Shown piece after piece: positions 25,401-32,641 of a stretch of DNA of 64,000 nucleotides (position 1 is the first letter of the stretch; the number at the start of each line of letters is the position of its first letter). Source of the stretch: RUG12461 sp045661345. Its GTDB lineage: Bacteria; Bacillota; Clostridia; Lachnospirales; Lachnospiraceae. The position numbers and the translations under genes are program-made. The stretch lies in assembly GCA_045661345.1 (NCBI GenBank), contig JAZRFM010000005.1, positions 1 to 64,000 on the forward strand, given 5' to 3'. The notes under the pieces are model-generated. The model worked only from the letters and a program-made list of their open reading frames with translations. It did no database searches and was not told the DNA's origin.

Positions 25401-28400
25401 ATCTCCTTCACATAGCTGTCCGGAATCGGTTCCAGGTTGGACTTCATGTCCTCTACCGCTTCGCTTAATTCATTCAACAGGTAGCGCTGCGGCACTCCCT
25501 GCATGAGCTTTTGCAGGAGGGGTCCGGCTCCGCGCAGCATCCCTGCCAGATGCATCCCTGTCTGTTTCAGGCGGTTTGTTTTGACATGCTTGTGATCCCG
25601 GATCATGGGCTTCAGGGAAAAGAACATGGTCTTGAGCATGGATCTCTTATCTTTCTCATCCGCCTGCTCGAAGTAGTTTCGCATCACATTGCGCACAAAG
25701 GTGCCCTCTCCGGGCTGTTCCCCCATTTCCTGATCATAAGCCCAGTTCCTGTTATGCAGCATCTCCAACGTGACAGGCTCCTTACCCGGAGCTTTAAACG
25801 GCGACATCGTGAAAAGATCCCTGGACTGCTGCATGAAAAGTGCTTCCGGACCGATCAGTGACAGCTGATCTTTCTTTTTCTTCTGAATCGCCCTGGTACG
25901 CGTCCTGAGCTCCTTAACTTCCTCCTCACCCAGCTTCTTCCCCTCGATCGGACGATTGAGCTCCTTCAGTTCCTCCCTTGCGTTCTTTTGGATTTGTATC
26001 TCCGCTTTCCAATCCGCCAGCGCATCCTTCTCGTCATACTGGTGCTGATAGTAAGCCTGTCTGCGTTTTATCTCCATACTTTCCGAGATAAAGGTTTCGT
26101 TCCAGAAGGGGTCCTGGGGGGCATTCAGGTTTTCGAACATAAAGGGCACAACATCCTTGATTTCCTTGCAGACTTTCTTGTATGTCTGCTCCATGGATGT
26201 CCTGATCTTTTGCTTTGTTTCCTTCATCAGCTTTATCAGCTTCGGATCCTTTTCCTTCAGAAGCCTGCGTACGCTACTGAGCTTTAAGACCTTTTCCCCT
26301 GATTTCTGCACAAGAAAATCTACGATACCGGAGAAATTGGCAGCCATCTCGCGGGCGACATCCCCGTCCAGTCCCTCCAGCCTGCGGCTCATGCTGCCGA
26401 ATACATCCAGCGGCACATCGGGACCCTTTTTCAGCTTCTCCAGCTGGGCTTCCTTTTTCTGAATTTCCTTCCCCAGCGCTACGATTTCTTCCGAATCACC
26501 GGTTCCCTCCTTTTTGTCTTTCCTTGACTTCTCCAGCTTCTGAATTTCTGCCGCCACCTGTTCCAGTGCTGCATCACACTGATCCATCTGCTCCTGATCC
26601 TGTGCCTTGCGCCGCTTCTCGGTGATCTCATCCAGTTTCCTGAATTGTTCTTTCAGTTTCTGGTGGAGCTTCTCATCTTGGTCAAGGATATCGGTCTCGA
26701 CCTTCTTCCGCAGGTTCTTCTTCTTCAACTGTTCGAATACTTCATAGTCCTTCTGCAGTGCCAGTTCCTTCTCTTCGATCTCCTTTTGGACAGCATCCAG
26801 ATAGGCAAGCCCCCTCAGTTCTTTCCTGTAAGTGCTTTGATTTTCGTTCCAGTCTGCCAGCCGTGTCTGGAGGGATTCCACCTGTTTTTGATACATGACG
26901 ACCTGACTGTTGAGGTATTCCACATACTTCTTGTCCGGTTTCTCCTCCTTGGAGGCTTTTTCGTATCTCTCCTGCATCTCATGGAGAGATTGCTTCTCCT
27001 CCTCCAGGATATTTTTCAGATTTTCTCCGATCTCGATCTTTTGCTTCAATTCGCGGTAACGCTTCATGTCTGCCTTTTTCTTTTTCTCATCCGACATGGC
27101 GACACGAGCCATATCTGCGATGATTTCCGCATGAGCATCCAGCAATGAAAGGAGATCCTCTCCGTCCTCCTCTTTCTTTTCCTCCATCCCGGCCAGGTTT
27201 CCCAACAGCAGGATCGCATTCTTTTCTTTTTCACCCCATTCCGGCTGCTCCTCTTCCTTTTCTCTCCGGATGCCAGCCTCCTGATACCGCTTGATCTCCT
27301 TCTGGATCGTTTCTCCGTCGATGTTGTCTCTCAGTTTCCTGACTGCCAGATTTTTCAGAACCGGCGTCGTCAGATCATAGTACAGATGCTCCGGGACATT
27401 CTTTTCATATTCGGAAAGGGCAGAGATACAGCGGTCACGAAGAGCCTGCAATTCCTCTCGGCTGCTGTAGACGGGATTCTCGCTGATTCTGTCGATTTCC
27501 ACCAAGGTCTGCCTCTTTGCCTCTTCCAGTTCATTCACTTTTTCCTGTATCCCGTTGGCAAGACGATAGGTCTGATAAACAGCGTCCAGTCCCGCGTCCG
27601 CAGAAGCTACCCTCTGCTTCTCTCCCTGTACGAGATCTTCCAGCTCACCCGCATTCTTGAAGAGCTTGTCCGCCGTGGTGAACAATACCCTCGCCGCGGT
27701 TTTTGCCGCAGCATGCCCCTCCCCTGCCGGTGCCTCCAGATCTGATCTGATGGCATCCCGGTCCTCTTTGATGGACTTGAACTCCCGGATATCCACTGAC
27801 CCGAGGAAGGCGGTATCCACCTGACCCGCCACATCGGTCATGACCTTCATCCGGGTGCCAATATGATCCCGGGCAAATTCGGAAAGTGCCATCAGCTCCT
27901 TCCGGAATTCATCCACATACCCTTCCGGCACGGGGACGTCCTGATGATCCACGTGGAGTACGGTGATCTGTACGACGGCCTCCTCTGCTGATGAAAGCAG
28001 ATCGGATGTGTGAAGCTTGACTGCGATATTCTGAAGGAAGCCCGCTGTATTATCGGGATTGACACGAAATTCCTCCAAATGCTTCACCTCTGCCAGAGCA
28101 TTGTCCGCCATCTCCTTTTCAAGCTGCATACGTTCTGCCGGTGTGCCGGCGCATTTCCGTAAGATTTCCTCTGTATCCGCTTTGCTTTTTCCTCTGAGAT
28201 GGATCAGCAGGTGATTGCTGATTTCCGGCATCTGCTTGTTTTGATTCCTGTAGTAGCTGTTCAGGAACGCCTTCGTCTCGTCGTCCTGTGCGGACAGCTC
28301 CATCCGGGCAGCCTTTATGGACTCCCAGAAGAGAAGATTCCTCTGGAAGTCCTTCTTCACCTGAGCAATCCTCTCCAAGGGAATCACCTGCCCCGGCTTT

Positions 28401-30406
28401 AACTGCGCGTACATTTCCTGGATTCTGTTTTCCGCCTCATCATTCTGGGCGGTAAAATCCTGAAGATACTTCTTCTCCTCGGTGGCCGGATCCAGCCCCA
28501 GCACCAGATCGTGCTTCTTGATCCACTCCTCGAGAGACATGTTTTCCATGTCTTCCCCTTGTTTCGTGAGTTCAAGCAAGGCCTTGGTCTGGCGGCGCCG
28601 CAGCTCTCCAAAAAGGGCAAGTCTCGCCCGTACGGATATGAATTCCTGATCGGAGATCCTGCTTCCTCCTTCCTGAGATACCTCCGTAAGGATCCGCTGC
28701 ATTTCTCTCCCCTGTTCAAACAGGACGTCATGTGCGCGGTGATGCTCCAGAATATCACTAATGCTGCTGAAATGGAGCTGTTTGAGGTCAATGGCAAGAA
28801 ATGCCGTACTCTTTTCCCGGAATTGCTCTACGGTTGCCGGCTCTTGCAGCACCGTAGGTCTGGCCTCCTTTACCTCAAGCACTCTCTCCCTGGCAGTCCT
28901 CTGCCAGCCTTCCCTCGTATCCCTCTCTTCGCGGATCTTCATCCTGCGGACAATATCCCTGTTCCTTTCAACGCCCTTTGCATCCGTCTGTTCCCGGAAT
29001 TCCTCGCGATAGGTGAGATCCTGCACATCCCGCAGCCTTCTGCGGTTAAAGGAGCATTTCTTTACGCGTTCATACCGGGTAAGAAAGGCTTTGACATTGT
29101 GGAGATTCTCTTCAAGGTCATCATTGCCTTTTTTCAGCGTCCACTTTTTTTCCTCCATGGTCTTCAGCCCTTCCAGCACCTCTGCCGAGTCTGTCAGTTC
29201 TCTGGAGGAGATCAGCACATAGTAAGGATCCTGAATCAGTTCCAGCCGCGCGTCCATCCACTCCTTCAATTCCTTCAGAAACGCAATCTGCTTGGAGATC
29301 TCCTCCACGCGTGCCGGCGCCAGCTCAGACTCCCCCCTGACCACACGTTCCAATAACTGCTCCATGGGCTCGATACGATCCGTCAGTGCAAAGTTTTCCG
29401 CAAGATGGGCGATGAATTCCTGATCATTGTTCACATGAAAGGCGTCCAGATTGATGGCAAGGAATGTGTTGATTTCCTCCTCGTTGGGCACGTGGGGAAT
29501 GACCGGCTGTGCATCCGGTCCGTGCATCAGCTTCTGTGCTGCGGCAAATTGAATTGCGGTGTTCCGCAGCCGCTGTTTGGCGCTACCTTTCCTCTTGCGT
29601 TTGATTTTCTGGTTCATGGAAAGCTCGCTCCAGCGTGCGTTGGGATTGTAATTCGCATCCGTCTTGCCGCTCTTTTTTCTGGCCAGATAGGCAATCTTCC
29701 TGACGTTGAAGTACTCTCGCGCAGCCGTGTCCACCGCATCCCAGGTCAGCTCCGCAGGTACCTCGCGCGGAAGCAGCACGGGAACCTCCTTCACGGCCTC
29801 CTTGAGTTGTCTCCCCGGTCTGCTCTTCAGGCGATTCTCGACAGCGTTGAGATCATTTCGCCTGTAGTGGTCATCTTCCTGATCTTCCGGAATCTCCCTT
29901 CCCACGATCACGTTCTGTTTATGATTGACCTCTCGGTTCACGTCCGGGATGATCGCTTCATCGAGTTCGTCCACCTTTATCCTTTGAGCCGGCCTTTTCA
30001 AAAGCTTTTGGGGTTCCCTGATCTGATTCTGCTTAGCGTTCAGATTATATTTCTCATAGTGGCTGTAAGGATCCTCACTGAGCTTCTCATCCTCCGCCTC
30101 CTCCTGATCCTCTTCTTCCTTCCGCTTCTCTTTCATCCGCAGCGCTTCTTCCTGCTGCCTGTCATTGTTGATCATGGCATTTAAAAACGAGTCCTCATCC
30201 TCGTCATCATTTCCATCCTTGGCACCGCCTCCATCCTGGATAGATTCCTGGGACTGATCCAGATAGCCATAGTCAAAGCTTTTGTTCCGGTTATTCTGCG
30301 TCTGATTCAAAAGGTCATTCTCATAGGGACTATGCAAAAAGTCATGTGACCTGTTCAGATATTCCTCTGGGTTATTCTGTATTTCATATTCCGGATATTG
30401 TGCCAT
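22424..30406 (-). CDS. Giant protein with embedded UbiB/ABC1-like atypical kinase domain (copy 1)
   Basis: At 2,660 residues this is a paralogue of the protein at 13420-20793, similar along the whole length (for example PAELTWDAVDTAAREYF and SLSMNQKIKRK-like blocks). It has longer N-terminal linkers and an extra coiled-coil segment near residues 1240-1350. The N-terminus repeats LNRSHDF and NKSFDY. Helical modules start near residues 319 (FLAINLDAFH) and 539 (FLAIDLKQLH). The kinase core spans about 1620-1935: KLMQGVPQRYL, LGAASVGQTFLC, VVIKIL, NLQKEAENV, YHGDMHAGNLM and ILDYGN, all key residues intact. It ends in a Lys-rich tail. The start MAQYPEYE follows AAGGAGGGAGACAGACT. Predicted cytosolic before any export; function unknown. 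Confidence 0.86.
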   Translation of the reverse strand: MAQYPEYEIQNNPEEYLNRSHDFLHSPYENDLLNQTQNNRNKSFDYGYLDQSQESIQDGGGAKDGNDDEDEDSFLNAMINNDRQQEEALRMKEKRKEEEDQEEAEDEKLSEDPYSHYEKYNLNAKQNQIREPQKLLKRPAQRIKVDELDEAIIPDVNREVNHKQNVIVGREIPEDQEDDHYRRNDLNAVENRLKSRPGRQLKEAVKEVPVLLPREVPAELTWDAVDTAAREYFNVRKIAYLARKKSGKTDANYNPNARWSELSMNQKIKRKRKGSAKQRLRNTAIQFAAAQKLMHGPDAQPVIPHVPNEEEINTFLAINLDAFHVNNDQEFIAHLAENFALTDRIEPMEQLLERVVRGESELAPARVEEISKQIAFLKELKEWMDARLELIQDPYYVLISSRELTDSAEVLEGLKTMEEKKWTLKKGNDDLEENLHNVKAFLTRYERVKKCSFNRRRLRDVQDLTYREEFREQTDAKGVERNRDIVRRMKIREERDTREGWQRTARERVLEVKEARPTVLQEPATVEQFREKSTAFLAIDLKQLHFSSISDILEHHRAHDVLFEQGREMQRILTEVSQEGGSRISDQEFISVRARLALFGELRRRQTKALLELTKQGEDMENMSLEEWIKKHDLVLGLDPATEEKKYLQDFTAQNDEAENRIQEMYAQLKPGQVIPLERIAQVKKDFQRNLLFWESIKAARMELSAQDDETKAFLNSYYRNQNKQMPEISNHLLIHLRGKSKADTEEILRKCAGTPAERMQLEKEMADNALAEVKHLEEFRVNPDNTAGFLQNIAVKLHTSDLLSSAEEAVVQITVLHVDHQDVPVPEGYVDEFRKELMALSEFARDHIGTRMKVMTDVAGQVDTAFLGSVDIREFKSIKEDRDAIRSDLEAPAGEGHAAAKTAARVLFTTADKLFKNAGELEDLVQGEKQRVASADAGLDAVYQTYRLANGIQEKVNELEEAKRQTLVEIDRISENPVYSSREELQALRDRCISALSEYEKNVPEHLYYDLTTPVLKNLAVRKLRDNIDGETIQKEIKRYQEAGIRREKEEEQPEWGEKEKNAILLLGNLAGMEEKKEEDGEDLLSLLDAHAEIIADMARVAMSDEKKKKADMKRYRELKQKIEIGENLKNILEEEKQSLHEMQERYEKASKEEKPDKKYVEYLNSQVVMYQKQVESLQTRLADWNENQSTYRKELRGLAYLDAVQKEIEEKELALQKDYEVFEQLKKKNLRKKVETDILDQDEKLHQKLKEQFRKLDEITEKRRKAQDQEQMDQCDAALEQVAAEIQKLEKSRKDKKEGTGDSEEIVALGKEIQKKEAQLEKLKKGPDVPLDVFGSMSRRLEGLDGDVAREMAANFSGIVDFLVQKSGEKVLKLSSVRRLLKEKDPKLIKLMKETKQKIRTSMEQTYKKVCKEIKDVVPFMFENLNAPQDPFWNETFISESMEIKRRQAYYQHQYDEKDALADWKAEIQIQKNAREELKELNRPIEGKKLGEEEVKELRTRTRAIQKKKKDQLSLIGPEALFMQQSRDLFTMSPFKAPGKEPVTLEMLHNRNWAYDQEMGEQPGEGTFVRNVMRNYFEQADEKDKRSMLKTMFFSLKPMIRDHKHVKTNRLKQTGMHLAGMLRGAGPLLQKLMQGVPQRYLLNELSEAVEDMKSNLEPIPDSYVKEMFEKMKADSKGQITEIKKLQSLGAASVGQTFLCRVKGTKYPNGKQVVIKILRPRVGERIAWEEKIMKNCAKATSAGMLATYEGQLKKVQEELNLQKEAENVRKGIKAYEVDKKGTAGVCTSVHVMEEIPPTEEYLVLDKAEGETFDRYLGRLSKNRALYRKPFQRVVIDSDTGKRLYSADFVLTPENAKKIPEIRQSLVKDLQSITKRRVHLERITELWIRESVFQGGFYHGDMHAGNLMANDRQATILDYGNATELNKGEVRLLMALYASAMYGDARLFLDVFLRCLPKEQLEELDGSTLKDEKVRFERMKEFTIQKNKLRKKLFSIFRRGTESQAGDKVDLALSELQKNGFQIPISLYSYVQSQMRLNNTLAELNALEIGIRNDIRRLDHIRPQEFGDVNVDLLMQAQMGANASQNPEEYYKSLVHALEDPDEKDFCTLLTDHTKDKDGQTAFEKKYMSTFDRINKLMNGKATYKGNGSLPSDYDDDTGETIQETKITPVPVIDLEGWEKDYENYLQLMKEDEEQTALEQKMKEQGQKVEKSPIHRQYSEAKWALQDKLSDVFSLPGGTMPNGLLEDFGNHFVFMGLVGDALNGNRQAFKEFIDLFKKDVIPLIELSRDIRAFIDSGKKTGAKALFDRYKKLAATISVRHKVIADIRLHISYDRRGYAEKPVNIEKQYFMIEEYDTTQFKQIYPEWRKLYLRQHLKEGKFTPEEEERMKKGLELTPEEEEKLKEPLTPEEEREMNRMWEVLQQCRMVGRLHLGLTDRLGYTKPQIEPWFMDEQGGKELYIAYTKFTNLRDADIKARDLKWDDDTYLEKRVEAERQFLDVYRRVGCRRVKEHMSAFILKVPPQKDTVLKNFNTIFEGVVRSASLFEKADRGSDIGISKATQFYQGEYVGGLDLEDYVPRKQGEKPHTIIRKSPWSLEEEEREEEKERKKQKKQKKKKGIINEEPQHEIYEEPEDEINDEDNPNLIITTSSKSNNEINEIIE

Positions 30407-30497
30407 AGTCTGTCTCCCTCCTTATCTTCCTGCTTCCATTCCGACGCAAAACACTCCCGGGGTTTCATCACCCTCCCGTCGGTACCGCAGCTTTCCC

Positions 30498-31316
30498 TCA
30501 TATCACCTTCAACGCGTAGCGGATCTGACTGATCTGCGTGCCCTGCACCCGGCTGCGAATCCTTTCGCTCAACCGGTCAATCCCTTCATTGGTGGAAATG
30601 TACTGAATCCGGTAATCCTGGTATTCCTTTTCCCTCTCCACACTTTCCAGCGCCTTTCCCAGAACAGCCCATGCGCCGGAACCTCCCTTTCCCACCAGGG
30701 CAGAGATAAAAAGCGTCTTTGTGTCCGGCTCCGGCAAGATGAGGATCGCGCCGGACACATGCCGCATGGCATCAAAGGCCGCAAAAGACAGCTCCGGCTT
30801 GCACCGGAAAAGGATCGCCTGTTCCCCGATCTGATCCTCCAGAAAAGTAAAAACCGCCAGCCTCTCTTCCGTGTTCAGAGAGACCAGCGTACTTACTTCC
30901 TGCGTTTGCGCCATCCTTTTCACTTGTTTTGCTTCCGGTTCCTTGCATAACGATGCCAGCGGCACCGTATACACGATGTCGCCTTCCGTCAGGAGATATC
31001 CGTTTTGCACCAGAAAATCGTCCATCCCCACTACCTCGGCGGGATAGGACGCAGAAAGCACATCCGTCACCCCTGTCAGGAGGTTTTCCATTTCTTTGAG
31101 AAATGCGCTCCCGAGTCCTTTTCTCCGATATTCGGGATGTACAAAGATCCAGTCCAGTCCTGCCTTCCCGCCAGCTCCGGAGATGAGTGCCAGAGCACAG
31201 GGATACCCATCCTCAGTCATGAAACCCAGTGCTTCCTGTTGCGTGGTGATGTGTCCGAGGGGCAGATAAGCACGGAAATACTCCAGATTCTTTTTCGTAA
31301 CACGCGTTAGCTGCAT
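30498..31316 (-). CDS. Two-part GNAT-like acetyltransferase (module copy 1)
   Basis: This 272-residue paralogue of 20817-21635 has the acetyl-CoA loop HPEYRRKGLGSAFLKEM and a degenerate second half (LSFAAFDAMRHVSGAILIL). The two proteins align end to end without obvious gaps and share DWIFVHPEYRRKG and QNGYLLTEG. The gene lies 91 bp upstream of its giant kinase and 33 bp downstream of the Gln-rich gene. The strict pairing of this GNAT subtype with the kinase giants suggests the two proteins act together. Confidence 0.85.
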   Translation of the reverse strand: MQLTRVTKKNLEYFRAYLPLGHITTQQEALGFMTEDGYPCALALISGAGGKAGLDWIFVHPEYRRKGLGSAFLKEMENLLTGVTDVLSASYPAEVVGMDDFLVQNGYLLTEGDIVYTVPLASLCKEPEAKQVKRMAQTQEVSTLVSLNTEERLAVFTFLEDQIGEQAILFRCKPELSFAAFDAMRHVSGAILILPEPDTKTLFISALVGKGGSGAWAVLGKALESVEREKEYQDYRIQYISTNEGIDRLSERIRSRVQGTQISQIRYALKVI

Positions 31317-31349
31317 AGAAAAAGCCCCCTGGTGATTGATCGCAGTCCT

Positions 31350-31670
31350 TTATGCCCTCTGTGACCGCTGCTCCTTGGTAAAATCACGGAACTCCAGTTT
31401 CCTGTCCACGAGAAATGTCCCGGTGGAAAGAGAACGGAACTGATCCGTGATCAGCTCTGCATGATTGGTCAGCGCTTCCCCCTCATACAGGTTCTTCGGA
31501 ATCTGCACCGGGAGCGCCTGCAGCTTTGCAAGGATCTCTGCCGGCATCTGCTGGAGCATCATATCCGGCTGCGGCATGCCTGTCTGACGTGCCTTCTTCT
31601 CCTGCTGGATCGGCTGCTGCTGTATGGTAAGCTCAGCCTGTTGTTGTCTTTGTCTGGTAATCTCAGCCAT
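31350..31670 (-). CDS. Gln-rich small protein preceding GNAT and giant kinase (module copy 1)
   Basis: The 106-residue protein begins MAEITRQRQQQAELTIQQQP, Gln-rich like the longer protein at 21713. The middle has MPAEILAKLQALPVQIPKN and the C-terminus is charged. No domain is recognised. It is the first gene after an internal promoter and is followed by the GNAT and the giant kinase, the same order as in the second module. The two Gln-rich proteins share composition more than clear sequence, so homology is likely only from position. Confidence 0.7.
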   Translation of the reverse strand: MAEITRQRQQQAELTIQQQPIQQEKKARQTGMPQPDMMLQQMPAEILAKLQALPVQIPKNLYEGEALTNHAELITDQFRSLSTGTFLVDRKLEFRDFTKEQRSQRA

Positions 31671-31717
31671 GGTCTGTTCCTCCCTCGCAATCGCGAAATT
31701 TCTATTATCCTTTACTG

Positions 31718-31746
31718 TTTATACGAACAAATATCGTCTCTGGCAA
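31718..31746 (-). promoter_or_regulatory. Internal sigma-A promoter ahead of the duplicated giant-kinase modules
   Basis: TTGCCA (31741-31746), a 17-bp spacer and TATAAA (31718-31723) on the minus strand lie about 48 bp upstream of the ATG at 31670, in one of the few 90-bp gaps of the array. Confidence 0.65.
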
Positions 31747-31762
31747 TGAAAAGGAAAAGGTT

Positions 31763-32593
31763 TTATGACATCTCCAGAATGCCCCTCCTGAGGAGCGTGG
31801 ACGGCATCAGAGACCTGGCATCTCCCGTCAGGTACTGCAGAAAGGTTTCGATCTTTTCGTTTGCCGCCACAAAGTAGATCCGGTTCCCCATCCGGTCCGC
31901 TGCTTCCACGGCGGAAACAAACTGGTTTAGGAGTCCCGCCATATAAGACGGCGAGGAGGTGTTATAGATCAGGTCGATGGTAAGATCCTCCTCCCCGGAA
32001 ACATTCGTGATAACCACCCCTACCGGCTTGTTCGCCTCAAAAGCCGCAATGGAGAGCTTGTCCTCGTTCTTTGACAGATAATCGCCGTTTCCCGTGGTAT
32101 TGAAAAGAAACATCTTCAGGAGATTCTTTTCCTTTACGAGGAGCTTCCCGATATTCTCCACCCGCTCCGGATACTTCAGGGCACGGAGCCTTTGAACCCC
32201 CGGCAGTTTTTCCAGTTCACTCATCCGGATCGCGCAGACTCTGTCCCGGTCCTCCACGGAAAAGCCCTCCGCCTTTAAAAACTCTTCTATCCCCTCGTTG
32301 TTTTCAAAATAGCTGGCGTGAATCTCCTTCACCTCACTCTCGGCGACCAGGTCTTTCAGCTCCTCGAGCAGATCATGGGCAGCCCCCAGTTCCCGGTATT
32401 CCGGCGCCGTAAACAGCCATGTAATCTCCGCCACCTTCGTTCCGCTTTTCTCTTTGACACGGGCAACAGCAGCGGCACAGGGCGTCTCATCCTCAATCAT
32501 CCCGAGGCGGATCATGGTGGGTTCCTCCGGCTCCTCGGGAAGGAATGCCTGAAAGTACTTGATATTATCCCTCGTGATTCTTGTTAACTCCAT
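31763..32593 (-). CDS. GNAT-like protein between kinase-like and Gln-rich genes
   Basis: The 276-residue protein begins MELTRITRDNIKYFQAFLP, recalling MQLTRVTKENLEYFRAYLP of the module GNATs, so it belongs to the same subfamily. The acetyl-CoA loop APEYRELGAAHDLL is degenerate (R-x-x-G-x-A) and may bind the cofactor weakly or not at all. The second half (KLSIAAFEANKPVGVVITNV onwards) is again GNAT-like. It follows the kinase-like gene at 32642 by 48 bp. Confidence 0.78.
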   Translation of the reverse strand: MELTRITRDNIKYFQAFLPEEPEEPTMIRLGMIEDETPCAAAVARVKEKSGTKVAEITWLFTAPEYRELGAAHDLLEELKDLVAESEVKEIHASYFENNEGIEEFLKAEGFSVEDRDRVCAIRMSELEKLPGVQRLRALKYPERVENIGKLLVKEKNLLKMFLFNTTGNGDYLSKNEDKLSIAAFEANKPVGVVITNVSGEEDLTIDLIYNTSSPSYMAGLLNQFVSAVEAADRMGNRIYFVAANEKIETFLQYLTGDARSLMPSTLLRRGILEMS

Positions 32594-32641
32594 ATCTGAA
32601 GTCTCCTCCTTTCAAAAATGATCCCTGATCTGCATGGTATC

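Noticed and set aside
13420..30406. The two giant genes as a duplication created by assembly error
   Set aside because: They differ in length, linkers and one coiled-coil segment and have diverged at many positions, so they are genuine paralogues.
30407..30497. A terminator in the 91-bp gap before the copy 1 giant
   Set aside because: CCGACG and CGTCGG could pair, but the loop is about 30 nt and no T-run follows.
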